64,000 bases of DNA from Sipunculus nudus (lineage: Eukaryota; Annelida; Sipuncula; Golfingiida; Sipunculidae), in contig CM049310.1 in the NCBI GenBank assembly GCA_026874595.1, forward strand, positions 48,123,058 through 48,187,057, in the 5' to 3' direction. Of the stretch, positions 38,531 through 46,659 are shown piece by piece. A model generated the notes under the pieces. It ran no database searches. It was given only the letters and a program-made list of their open reading frames with translations, and was not told where the DNA came from. Position 1 is the stretch's first letter. Each line of letters opens with the position of its first letter. Position numbers and translations under genes: made by a program.

Positions 38531-39621
38531 TACTTGTATGGTATAATACTGTCATGCTATATGTTTATTTATGTTTGAAATTGCAATTACTATCATGCAG
38601 GGCCTTACGGAAGATCAGTATATTCTGAATAAGTCACCCTGAATAAAGGTATATATATATATATATATATCTTTTTAATAACCTGCTTGGGTTTATATCT
38701 TTACCTGGGTGACTGACGCCCGTCGTGAGTTCGGGCACTTGTCCTTGTGACCACGTACAGTCGGGATCGCCCAGTTCCTCACCGTTCGTCTTACCATCCC
38801 TGTCCGAGTCCTTCTCACACAGAGTGGTGTCCCATTTCTAAAAGAACACATGTTACATAACAATTTTATAAGTGACAGGAGTAATCAGAATGGACAGCGC
38901 TTTGTTAACTATATACTAGCAAAAATAAACCCGCTATTATAAACCCCCTGTCGTCCCGCACCTGCCTGGCTAGGCTTGCACCGCGCCTTCTACTTGCAGC
39001 CCATCCCATACCAGTCCCATCAGAAAAGGCCTTCGATAGCAACTCCGAATTTTAAGAACAAGTGCTCGTAGAAAAACAATAAAAACAAAATTATTATTTA
39101 ACCGGGTCAAGGTCGTATGGAGGTCAATATCCTTTGACATCGGCGAAACGGAAATTTAAATCTAAGTGCAATTAAGCAAGGAACCTGAAGGATTAATTAA
39201 TCTATTACATTCAGTTGGACTATAGATAATTTTGCTAACAACCTATTAAAGCTTCGATTCCTTTTACGCGGTTGCGGTTGCGGATAGAGTCGAACATATG
39301 ATATTATGAAGGACTGATTCCTTTATTCGGTTGCGGTAGTTATCCGACCCGTCATCCGACAAAATTTTAAATGGATGGGGTCGGACGAGGAATCCCGCTG
39401 AATTGTATACGTCACAAAGGGTTTCCCCAGGATTATAACTTGTTTACCAGTATATATGCCAAGAGGGAAAACTTTTTTCCACTTAATAAAATTGTTTAAA
39501 TCATTGTGAATTTGGGAAACATTTGTCTGTCATTCACTGGTGAGTCGTCTGTCCAATACATTTATCTATTTCGATTCAAGCGGCTGGTTTCCTATCTTTA
39601 ACTGCCACTTTCACAATGCAA

Positions 39622-39671
<50 letters not shown>

Positions 39672-42600
39672 CTTACATAAATATTATATCACATATACAA
39701 ACATCGTTTTTATCCGAAACCGAGATCGCATAAAAGGAATCGGCCTTGCCGCAACCGCATATCGCGACCGCATAACGCGGCCTCAACCGCGTAAAAGGAA
39801 TCACAGCTTAACTGAGTTAAATGGAACTGCCATAAACAAAATTGGTTTAATATTGCCATCTCAGAGACATGGTTAAAACAAGAGACTCCTGATACCATTT
39901 TGCAAATTCTTAATTCCACGATTTTTCGAAACGATAGCCCTACCAAAGGCGGCTGCGTCGCCTTGTACGTTCGTGATTCTTTACATGTTATACGGATACC
40001 AGATTCAGAGCGGTATTGGCCGAGGCTCGCCCCATGGGGAAACACATCCTTGTCGCTGTTTATCACAGACCTCCAGGACAGCTCGACAGGACGCTGAAAG
40101 CAGAGGTCTCTTCTTACAATATTTTGTTTCGTCGATAGATGCTGTAAGTGAAGAAAGTGTATACTCGTGTATCCAGTCGGAGATTTTAATGAATGTTGTA
40201 CTGCTTTGGAGGGACCCCATGAGAACAGTGAACAGGGATGGAAGTGAGTTGACTTACTGCAACAAAGAAATGTGTCGGGTAAATAAAGGAACCCACACGG
40301 CACACGATGGTCGGAAATGCCTTACTCGACCTTTGTCATACGGACTCTCCGAACTATATTATGAACTCAGTATTAGAGCCATTCACATCCTGTGATCATC
40401 AATCGCTATTTTCTGAATACAAGATAACTTATCCCAAGGACAAATCGTACAAGAGGGTTGTGAGGTATAATGACAGAGCTGATTACCAAGGCCAGGAGCT
40501 CGCTCTTGACAGTGCTCCGTGGGACACTCCTTATTCGCTCTATTACGATTTAGATGATATATCCGACTATCATTAATAACGTCAGCAGTTGATCAGTATG
40601 TGACATAAAAGGAAATCATAATAAGACCGAGAAGTTAACATTGAGTAAATAATGCTCTAAATAAACTAATACGAAGTCGTAACAGACTATGGCGCCGTTA
40701 TAAATGAACAAATAATATTGTCCATTTCCAGATATTTAGAAGAATGCGCAATCATGTTGTTACTGAGTAGGTGGCTGCGAAACGCTTATTTTGATAATTT
40801 GAAGATGAGACTAACATACTGAAAAGTTTCCCCCAGGCGTTGGTGGCAAATATATTAAGCTATTATCGGTTCTAAATGTAAAATCGCAATACCACCATTG
40901 ATAAGTGACGACATATCTGTTCATGCTGCAGTAGCTGAGGCTTGATTAGTTAATACCTTTTTTGCAAGTCCGTGTCAAAATCAAGATAATGCAGTAAATT
41001 TATATCATTCAAGAAATATCGTCGCATCGAATAAATGAGACTTGATTCAGTAAACGTGGTTCAGGCATTCGGACCTGATTGGGTCAGTAACAGAATTCTA
41101 AAGGAACGTGCTTCAGCACTGTCTCAACCTTTCTGTAACCTTTTTTAACGATTCGTTTGCCCAGTTGAAGTTTCCTTCTTAATGCAAACTGGCAAACGTG
41201 ATCCCAATATTTAATAAGAAAGACAAGCGATTTGTATACAATTATCGACCAGTCTCATAACTTAATAGTATATCTAAAATGATAGAAAACGATAGTTTCT
41301 ATAAATATATATTAAAATACGATTTCTGTCCTCTCGAAATCCATGATTAAAAAAAAAATCGACATATCAAATGCATGGTGCAATTAACTCATAATATATA
41401 AACTGCTCTAGAATCTGGAAATGACGTCAGATTTGTTTTCCTTGAGGCGATCAAAGCTTTCGACAGGGTTTTGCATGAAGGGGTTTTATTTAAAATGAGG
41501 GAATTAGGTTTCTGAGAAGAAGTAATTTAATGGATAAAGAGTGATCTAAGTAAAAGTTGCAAATGAGTTTGTTATAAAAAGGCAAAAATCGGGCTGGCAG
41601 AGATTTCATGCAGGGATCCCACATGGATCTATATTTGGTCTGTTGCTTTATTTAATATATACCAATGATGTCGCACCCTATCTGGAAAGTGATGTTTATT
41701 TATCTGGTGATCATATAACTTTAGTAAGCGTAGTACGCATCCAGTAGAATCTGCACTTGCATTGACAAGTGAATTAGCCTCCCTGAACGACTGGGCAAAA
41801 TTTTGGAGGATTACTTTCAACCCCACCAAAACTGAAGTACAGACGGTATCTTATATAGCCAATAGGGACCAGCACCAACCGCTCCACCTTAATGGCAAAC
41901 TGCTGCCAGAGGTAACCGAACATTATCATTTTGGTCTTATTTTAAATAATGAAATGAATCGGGTAAAGTCATATTAATACCATTGTCATTAAAGCTCATA
42001 AATGCCTTAATATTTTGTGCACATTAAAGTACAAACTGCCAAGAGACAAATTTGATGGATTTTATTTTCATACGTGTCGACCGACTTTAGAGTATATCGA
42101 CGTGATATGTGATGGCATACCGCAGTATCTTGGGGATACATTAGATTCAGTTCTGTACCGGGCGGCATGTAACTGAGCGGGCGTCTTTCGGGGCACTAGA
42201 AAACATTCAGTCTTCGAAGAGACTGGGTGGGAGTCTGTTATGCTCTGAAATGACTAAGAAGAGTAAACGCGGCTTGTCCCTATACACTCAAAACTTTCAT
42301 AGCGACTATTATAAGCAAGTACCGATTCCTCCTTATTATAAACATGGTAACAGAATCCAAATGGTGCAGCGGTGTAATGCATATGGTTAAGGTTGCAGGC
42401 TCATGGTCGAGAGGTCGTAGGTTCGAATCCCGATCAGACCCCCACCGTGCCAAGACCCTTGGGCAAGGTACCAACCGCAAGTATGCCTCAGTCAACCAAG
42501 CAGTAGAAATGGGTACCAGTAAACACTGGGAGGAATTTTGATTCCTAAGTCGCTTCAGGCAAAGGAACCCGGGATAAGCTCCGGCCTGATGAGCCAGTAG

Positions 42601-43068
42601 GCCCGGATGTTAAAATCACAACAGATTTTACCGTAACAGAACCGGAAATACCTTACTTTCAAGAATTCGTTTAAATGCATCTGCGCTAAACGAACATTTA
42701 TTTTAAATCGGGGCGGTGTCTTTCCCATGTTGTGATTGATGGGCATTTATAAAAACAGCGAACATTCCCTGCTGTCCCTAACAATAAACGATGAGATCGC
42801 GAGGGAACGCGAAAAGATCACGAAGGAACGCGAAAAGATCGCGAAGAAACGCGAAAAGATCGTAAGGTATTGCGAAGTCATCATTTTTAGGCTGGGGATT
42901 ATGAAAATGACATTACGCAAATCGTCATTGTAGAATACACCAAGGGGACTGTACAACGACCTTGCATATACACAAAATGTGATATGCATGATTAAATACC
43001 ATTAGGGTATAGGAAGGTGTACATTCAAGCCCTAATTCCAAATTCCTGTTGGGACAGGAAGCACTCAA

Positions 43069-43135
<67 letters not shown>

Positions 43136-43399
43136 AGGTAGAGTTACCCTCCATTGTAAAGTGTTGTTTTTCTTCAGTGTTATATATACACGTACCTTGC
43201 CATTTTCATGAAAGTCAAGGCCAAATGGGTTCCTGGCGCCTCCCCCTTCTACGTTCCGGTGACCGACTCCGTGCCATATGTAGTTCGGTTTGCAGGGGTT
43301 GGGGACCCGCTCTCCATTTGGAATCAGGTGTTGGTAGTTCTTAAATGCATCCGAGGTCGTCCACAAAACCGCTACAACTGTTATTATTCTATAAAACAT
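25707..43399 (-). CDS. Complete 8-exon gene: secreted temptin / copper type II monooxygenase fusion, 562 aa
   Basis: Eight exons (43399-43196, 38837-38705, 37829-37731, 37407-37228, 36871-36711, 35783-35534, 26966-26870, 26271-25707) have GT-AG borders and phases 0,1,1,1,0,1,2 that join into 1689 nt, exactly 563 codons. Residues 1-18 look like a signal peptide; about 24-113 are temptin-like (WHGVGH, GGGARNPFG, DSDRDGKTNGEELGDPDC); 114-146 a four-Cys linker; about 147-260 and 260-422 resemble the N and C halves of DBH/PHM/MOXD1 enzymes. Candidate copper ligands are His195, His196 (MHHMVAFGC), His261 (VHWNNP), His338 and His340 (PHMHYLG) and Met413 (ADEMC). The usual N-terminal DOMON domain of DBH/MOXD1 is absent, with temptin in its place. 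The family uses copper, O2 and ascorbate to hydroxylate small amines or peptide C-termini in the secretory pathway; the substrate here is unknown. The tail (473-530) is Cys-rich and unrecognised. Intron 6 (8.6 kb) is full of transposons. The model is strong; the function is inferred from the family. Confidence 0.87.
26779..26848. repeat. (TA)n microsatellite in intron 7
   Basis: About 35 TA units, ending about 21 bp before the exon 7 donor. Confidence 0.97.
26870..26966 (-). CDS. Exon 7 of complete gene: short monooxygenase exon
   Basis: 97 bp, residues 344-374, reading RTALLEHFRGDQRVGEVM then EDAYAYDSPRFK. This matches the family stretch after the HxH site (basic, GxxVGEV, acidic-aromatic). 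It was identified because exon 6 ends in phase 1 and exon 8 begins in phase 2, so an exon of length 1 mod 3 had to exist. Acceptor CTTCAG|GA, donor AAGGG|GTGAGA. A (TA)n tract begins about 20 bp inside intron 7. Confidence 0.85.
27612..27928 (+). mobile_element. Helitron-like R1 element
   Basis: Starts TCTCCGCCCCGTTCG and ends ATTCCTTAGAAT hairpin, GCAGATTTCTAG, then T. Lies in intron 6 of the complete gene. Confidence 0.55.
28020..28797 (+). pseudogene. 3' end of a Jockey/CR1-like LINE with tail repeat
   Basis: Plus-strand translation gives FTNRAARIITGCYNYDVRSA and later RSVKSLATFKHSIKPFFF, the usual C-terminal landmarks of these reverse transcriptases. It ends with the unit TTTACCTTATAAGTATATTG, AAATAATAATAAATA, which continues at 33255-33390 on the far side of inserted elements. 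Confidence 0.7.
28798..29050 (-). mobile_element. Minus-strand Helitron-like 3' end
   Basis: The minus strand reads hairpin CCGTGGATTTTCCACGG, GAGCAG, CTAG, then T at 28798. The other end was not located; extent to the right is uncertain. Confidence 0.45.
29055..30170. mobile_element. Possible element with CAGGGTGTACA inverted ends
   Basis: CAGGGTGTACAAATT near 29060 and its inverse TGTACACCCTG near 30162 could be terminal inverted repeats. No target duplication seen and no transposase recognised. Confidence 0.3.
30830..33247 (+). mobile_element. Helitron, second copy, with nested insertion
   Basis: Starts A|TCTAATACTTATAAAAGG and ends CCCGGTATACCGGG-TTTATCAG-CTAG|T, the same termini as 17042-18059. 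The two align up to about 31368 and again from 32704; between them lies a foreign tandem-array element. Confidence 0.8.
31369..32703 (-). mobile_element. Helentron-like tandem-array element nested in the Helitron
   Basis: On the minus strand it starts TTTTTAGCTCAGCTGACTG (right border) and holds four ~340-bp units like those at 8385-9310, each with a variant of GGTAACAGAGACCTNATTTC (plus strand). The palindrome ACCCATGGGT lies at the left border but the CTAG end is missing. Confidence 0.7.
33255..33390. repeat. Three tandem ~42-bp LINE tail units
   Basis: GATAATTTACCTTATAAATA, TATTGAAATAATAATAAATAA repeated three times. One more unit ends at 28797, so the Helitron block split a LINE tail array. 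Confidence 0.8.
33585..33645. repeat. (TA)n microsatellite, left flank of Tigger
   Basis: Runs directly into the transposon terminus at 33646. Confidence 0.97.
33646..34861 (+). mobile_element. pogo/Tigger-like DNA transposon, internally deleted
   Basis: Left end CAGTAGAACGTCGAATATCC and right end the inverse of CAGTAGAGCGTCGTTTATCC, with TA on both sides. About 1.2 kb, shorter than autonomous members. It encodes only an N-terminal DNA-binding remnant (34369-34515). Confidence 0.88.
34369..34515 (+). pseudogene. Truncated Tigger transposase: CENP-B type HTH remnant
   Basis: Plus-strand frame reads EARKRHVLSVDDKLSILARL then DTDTKPADLAKEFKVERSTI and SDIY before TAA. Matches the CENP-B/pipsqueak helix-turn-helix at the start of Tigger transposases. 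The DDE catalytic domain is missing. Confidence 0.82.
34862..34918. repeat. (TA)n microsatellite, right flank of Tigger
   Basis: Continues the left tract, implying insertion into a TA array. Confidence 0.97.
35534..35783 (-). CDS. Exon 6 of complete gene: domain junction and HMH copper site
   Basis: Residues 260-342. Opens VHWNNPELRSDYFDNSGM, giving His261 (third CuH ligand), and closes with APHMHYL, giving His338 and His340 of the CuM site. The acceptor is CTGCAG|GTTCAT and the donor TTTAG|GTATGG, phase 1. The pair of Cys in YCPSSC matches the conserved CxxxC of the C-terminal half. Confidence 0.9.
36640..36694 (-). pseudogene. Decoy copy of the end of exon 5
   Basis: The last ~50 nt of exon 5 plus a donor-like CTTCAG|GTTAGT are repeated 17 bp downstream of the real donor. 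An extra TA shifts the frame (TATATATGA), so its use would bring in a stop. Confidence 0.75.
36711..36871 (-). CDS. Exon 5 of complete gene: core of N-terminal monooxygenase domain
   Basis: Residues 207-259. Contains CRNIIGTWTLGLPG and VGRNGFRYMMLQ, aligning with the MOXD1/DBH region just before the third CuH histidine. The acceptor is CATGCAG|GT and the donor CTTCAG|GTAAGT. A partial copy of the last ~50 nt lies immediately downstream (36640-36694) and a truncated second copy at 46364-46491. Confidence 0.88.
37228..37407 (-). CDS. Exon 4 of complete gene: N-terminal copper monooxygenase domain with HHM
   Basis: Residues 147-205. Carries the family pattern VPSQETSYVCQAFSLP followed by KPVLDNRYVMHHMVAFGC. 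The adjacent His195-His196 match the first two CuH ligands of PHM/DBH. The acceptor is AAG|GA, a less usual base before AG; the donor is GACA|GTAGGC. Both phases fit their neighbours. Confidence 0.88.
37731..37829 (-). CDS. Exon 3 of complete gene: four-Cys linker
   Basis: Residues 114-145 plus split codons. Begins VCEPLDSPQCHGQNQWEFC and ends KCDPVNAT; the donor CCG|GTGAGT is conserved in the left-edge paralogue (27-125), with about 6 of 32 residues changed. No family recognised; it bridges the temptin and monooxygenase parts. Confidence 0.9.
37980..38420 (+). pseudogene. LINE 3' fragment in intron 2
   Basis: Plus-strand reading FKCLNGLVPGFVN, then LTETSSELNVYNTRYS and a WN.LP-like region, typical of the C-terminal end of Jockey/CR1-like ORF2, with in-frame stops. 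Confidence 0.6.
38475..38527. repeat. (TA)n microsatellite in intron 2
   Basis: TA tract with one early interruption. Confidence 0.95.
38705..38837 (-). CDS. Exon 2 of complete gene: temptin Cys/Cys and EF-hand-like loop
   Basis: Residues 69-113. The acceptor is TTTTAG|AAATGG and the donor CCAG|GTAAAG, phase 1. The exon carries the temptin signature CEKDSDRDGKTNGEELGDPDC, with Cys75 and Cys95 likely paired. The acidic stretch reads like a calcium-binding EF-hand or thrombospondin-3 loop, but loop position 4 is Arg where the left-edge paralogue has Gly. Confidence 0.92.
39256..39802. mobile_element. Inverted-repeat element (MITE) in intron 1
   Basis: Left end GATTCCTTTTACGCGGTTG and right end its inverse CAACCGCGTAAAAGGAATC. 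Internal subterminal copies of the motif at 39327 and 39733, and a (TA)n tract at 39626-39667. Confidence 0.75.
39820..42310 (+). pseudogene. Degenerate Jockey/CR1-like LINE with endonuclease and reverse transcriptase
   Basis: Endonuclease landmarks FNIAISETWLKQETPD, GGCVALYVRD and VAVYHRPPGQLD (39850-40085). Reverse transcriptase landmarks FLEAIKAFDRVLHEGVLFKM (near 41445), GIPHGSIFGLLLYLIYTNDV (near 41615), SELASLNDWAKFWRITFNPT (near 41770) and RPTLEYIDVICDG (near 42085). Multiple frame changes and stops; the catalytic aspartate pair is not readable. Inserted in intron 1 opposite to the gene. Confidence 0.85.
42350..42620 (+). mobile_element. tRNA-derived SINE
   Basis: A tRNA-like head with A-box-like GTGCAGCGGTGTAATGC and an exact B-box GGTTCGAATCC, then a body with CCGTGCCAAGACCCTTGGGC and AATGGGTACCAG, and a tail with GGGATAAGCTCCGGCCTGAT. 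Body motifs are like those of invertebrate SINEs. Confidence 0.75.
42795..42861 (+). repeat. 21-bp minisatellite, about three units
   Basis: Unit GATCGCGAAGGAACGCGAAA starting at 42795, 42816 and 42837. Not a gene, although it reads as an acidic/basic peptide repeat. Confidence 0.85.
43071..43136. repeat. (TA)n-(GA)n compound microsatellite
   Basis: TA tract passes into GA tract, 60 bp inside the exon 1 donor. Confidence 0.97.
43196..43399 (-). CDS. Exon 1 of complete gene: signal peptide and start of temptin domain
   Basis: Encodes 68 residues starting MFYRIITVVAVLWTTSDA, a typical cleavable signal, followed by IPNGERVPNPCKPNY and WHGVGH. The donor is AAG|GTACG and the phase is 0. An in-frame ATG 25 codons further upstream exists but was not chosen, because the paralogue at 3867 has only the MFYR start and the upstream extension is not signal-like. 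About four fifths of residues match exon 1 of that paralogue. Confidence 0.9.
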
Positions 43400-43543
43400 T
43401 ATAAGGCTGTAAAAGCACGACTTCAACTGCGGCAAACAAAATGTGACTCCTTTAGGGCATCCCACCAAGAGCAAGCGATTTCAGAAGGACCAGAACTGCT
43501 CGGCCGTTGCGGGTTCTGGTTCAGTGGCCAGAGACAGCGTTTG

Positions 43544-43551
43544 TTTATATA
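43544..43551 (-). promoter_or_regulatory. Candidate TATA box of complete gene
   Basis: The minus strand reads TATATAAA about 145 bp before the ATG. The same relative position is TATA-like in the left-edge paralogue and in the broken duplicate at 16 kb, inside a block conserved across all three. Confidence 0.45.
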
Positions 43552-43639
43552 TACTTCTTGGCCACAGGCACCTGTCACAAATTATAATTGAATTACACTC
43601 ATTTAAGCGTATTTCGAATAGGAAGACCGATAGCAGGGG

Positions 43640-45270
43640 CTGTCTCTCATATATGTTTATATAGGTGGGTAGAGTTAGTCCCTGCCATCAATCTTTAAGC
43701 AATACGCTGGTTGTGAGTCAGATGCACTTAGTATTTGTGACAGGTGCCTATGACCCCCCTCTCCAGCACACCACACCCACCAAAAATGGGAGTTAAGGCA
43801 TACCCTTCTGGCGTAGGCAATAATTAACTATCTATTCATCTCTGACATCAGTTCTAGTGATTATGTTGGAGCCCTTTCACGGATCTGGCCCATCTGCAGA
43901 TAGACTTGGCCCAATGACAAATTTGATGTTATTAATTAGGAAAGTAATGATATACTTGTTTATTAGACAAACACGGCACATTACTAAATTTCATTTGATT
44001 GTAAATTAATCACTACAGATAGGATGTCTTTATTCTCATTTGAATCATCATTACGTACATGCTTGTTAATGCTAGTGTCTGGATGCAGCGCACCTTGACT
44101 TGCGTCTGGATGCAGCGCACAGGTAATACAACCACGGTTTCGTACTTGAACTCCGCGCTGCTTCATATGCGTTTCATTGTCAGCAGCCTGGTTCCGTTTA
44201 ATGACCATATAATGCACCCGGAACACCTCGGCCGAATCCGTTGGCTTCTCAGTGGCCTCGGATGTTCATATGGCGCCGCCATGGAAAGTATTCCCGTGAG
44301 GCAAGGCCAAGACCATGTTAATCGGACACCTGTTGGACGCTATGTAAAAGCAAATAATGTGTTTTGTGTACACGTACTACACACATTCTATTTTTAAAGC
44401 TATAAAACAACATTGATTCAAGAAATACAGGAAAATCACAGGTGTCCTGATATGGTATCACACGAGGACGAGTTCACGCCTGGAAGTCTAACCCTAGTGG
44501 GTGATGTATGAAGCCTTTTTGATGAACTGAACATTCTATTTAAATTACAATCGGAACCGGATCACATTTGAGAGTTAGGGGAGGGGGTCCTTCAGTGCTT
44601 GTTATAAAGAACATCCCCCCCACCCCACCCCCCCCCCCCCCACACACACACACACACACACAAACACATTGTGAGAAGTGCTAGTGACCTTGAGTTCCTT
44701 AACAGTCATGAGTTCATTAGTAAAACCTGTTTTCAAAAATGTACTGAAACAGGTTGAAAAACTATCCAGATTATATAAAAAAAATCCGTTATATTATACA
44801 TGTGTAATGTTTCCCAGTGATCATTGTTACGTTCTAAGATCAAATCTAGTATAGAAGTGTTTAGATCCACCGAAAGATGTCGCTTCATGAGAGTTTCAAA
44901 AAGGTCAACACCGCGTCACAGCCTGTGACCGGCCGCCACCTAGCGACAAAGACGGTCACTTCGGCTTCCAACACATGCAATTTTCCTAATGCGTACTGCT
45001 TTTTTTTTATAAAAATATATATTTACTCTGAGCTGTTTTGTTTACCTAAAGGTACATATTAAGATAAGTCAGAAAAGACCATAATCTGTTGACTCGAGAA
45101 ATGAACCCATTTTACAAATGCAGTGTCTGGTAATCACGATGTTATACTTATAGCATGTGTCACTAATGAAATCAACATCGCTTTACCTGAAATCAACATC
45201 GCTTCACCTGGCGACTGGTTTGATTATAACCTGCTTTGACAATAAAATTTACATCTTTTGCCTTGTCACT
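43640..45270. other. Upstream of complete gene, no gene seen
   Basis: Non-coding; contains mixed C runs and a (CA)n tract near 44620-44665. Confidence 0.5.
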
Positions 45271-45274
45271 TCCA

Positions 45275-45449
45275 CTATGCGTTTATCCCAGTTCAGGTGT
45301 GTGTTTGTGCGAATGTGTTTGTTTACAACATAACTCGAGAAGTCTGGAACGGAATCTCACGAAATGTTAAGAACATCTCGAGAATGAGCAAGTCATCAGG
45401 GTATACTCACAGGCGGAGGCCTGCATTCCTCAGAATGCAGATTTCTACT
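45275..45449 (+). mobile_element. Helitron-like R1 element, internally deleted
   Basis: Start TCCACTATGCGTTTATCC and end GCATTCCTCAGAATGC, AGATTTCTAC. About 130 bp of the centre is missing compared with 59908-60209. Confidence 0.5.
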
Positions 45450-45549
45450 TTTGACTGTATAAAAAATGACTGCACCTTGACATTTCAACTGTACTTTGAT
45501 TGATCTTGCTCAATATAGCAGCAGCGTATCGCGTTTACAGCGACCGAGT

Positions 45550-45770
45550 GTGGCTCAGCGTTCTGTGTCAAATATTCGATGGACGGAAGTTGGGTCCTTG
45601 ATATATGTTGGGTCCGTCATATCTTCTATTGGACTGGCGTTAGATCCGTTAACTTTTATGTTGATCAGTCATCAGGTCCGTCATATCATCTGTAGGACAG
45701 ACGATCTTAGGGCTGTTGGACTTTCGTTTATTACGTTATATTTTCTGTTGAAGAAACAACACCGATTTGC
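45550..45770 (+). repeat. Degenerate minisatellite, left part
   Basis: Loose repeats of GTTGGGTCCGT, CATATCTTCTATTGGACTGG and CGTTAGATCCGTTA. The same motif resumes at 46500-46650. Confidence 0.6.
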
Positions 45771-45834
45771 TTTTCGGTAATTAGAGTATATGTGATTTTA
45801 CTTTACCAGATTTTTGGTCCAAAGGGAGGGAAAG

Positions 45835-45913
45835 CGCGCCTGTGTCCTGATATTAAATAAAACAGTAGTCAATAACTGAAACACAATGCATGCAAAAGCC
45901 CGTTATGCTTCTG

Positions 45914-45987
<74 letters not shown>

Positions 45988-46491
45988 GGTGTGCCGATTA
46001 ATCTTTTAAATCGATGATTGGGCGCTTTCTTTAAAAATCTATTAAATCGATTGCATTTTAGCATAATCGATTAAAAACGAGTATTCAGGAGTATACAGCA
46101 GATTTCAAGGTTATAAAGAAAGTACAAAAAATAATCGGTTAATAATCGATCATCGGGGGTTTTTGTTTTCCAATCTTGGATTATGATTTTAAACTAGTTC
46201 CTATCACTAATATACATATATACATATACCAGAAGCAAAATGGGCTCATGCATTGTGTTTCAATTACTATCTGAACTACTGTAAGATCAAACGGAGATGG
46301 GGTATGTCAAATTAACAATAATAAAAAAATCACTTTTTCCTGTTCTAGTGCCCCTATTTTAAAATGTTCCAATCTGAAGCATTATATACCTGAATCCGTT
46401 TGTACCCACTTTAATGTCGTACGCTTCAGGGGTACAAGTTCCAGGTAAACATAACGTCCAGACTCCAATAATGTTCCTACATGACAAGATG
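45835..46491. repeat. Duplicated exon-5 block, copy 2
   Basis: Matches 36110-36860 including the (TA)n tract (45915-45984) and GGTGTGCCGAT repeat; lies between two parts of a degenerate minisatellite. Confidence 0.7.
46364..46491 (-). pseudogene. Truncated exon 5 copy
   Basis: Minus strand reads ILSCRNIIGVWTLCLPGTCT then PEAYDIKVGTNGFRYIMLQ. The donor is lost (CAG|ATTGG instead of GTAAGT) and the first ~30 nt are replaced by minisatellite. A broken relic of another gene copy. Confidence 0.8.
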
Positions 46492-46499
46492 TTCCTTTT

Positions 46500-46650
46500 T
46501 ATCTTCTGTTGGACTGTCGTTCGCACTGTTGAACACACGTTAGGTCCATTACATATTCCGTTACATATTCTGTTGGAATGACATTGGGTACGTGGCATTT
46601 TCTGTTGGACTGACGTTAGCTCTGTTGGACTGGCGTTAGTTCCGTTGGAC
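46500..46650 (+). repeat. Degenerate minisatellite, right part
   Basis: Repeats of TCTGTTGGACTGACGTTAG and GGTCCGTT. Confidence 0.6.
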
Positions 46651-46659
46651 CGATGTATG

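Noticed and set aside
39710-40303. 197-codon minus-strand frame, longest in the window
   Set aside because: Antisense to the LINE endonuclease, whose plus-strand landmarks explain the sequence better.
42350-42440. tRNA gene
   Set aside because: A- and B-box present but no acceptor stem pairing; it continues into a SINE body.
42795-42861. Coiled-coil coding repeat
   Set aside because: Only three 21-bp units; the frame is short and lies in intron 1 sense-opposed to the gene, so a minisatellite is the simpler call.
43400-43474. Upstream in-frame ATG extending exon 1 by 25 codons
   Set aside because: It would bury the signal peptide and is not conserved in the paralogue.
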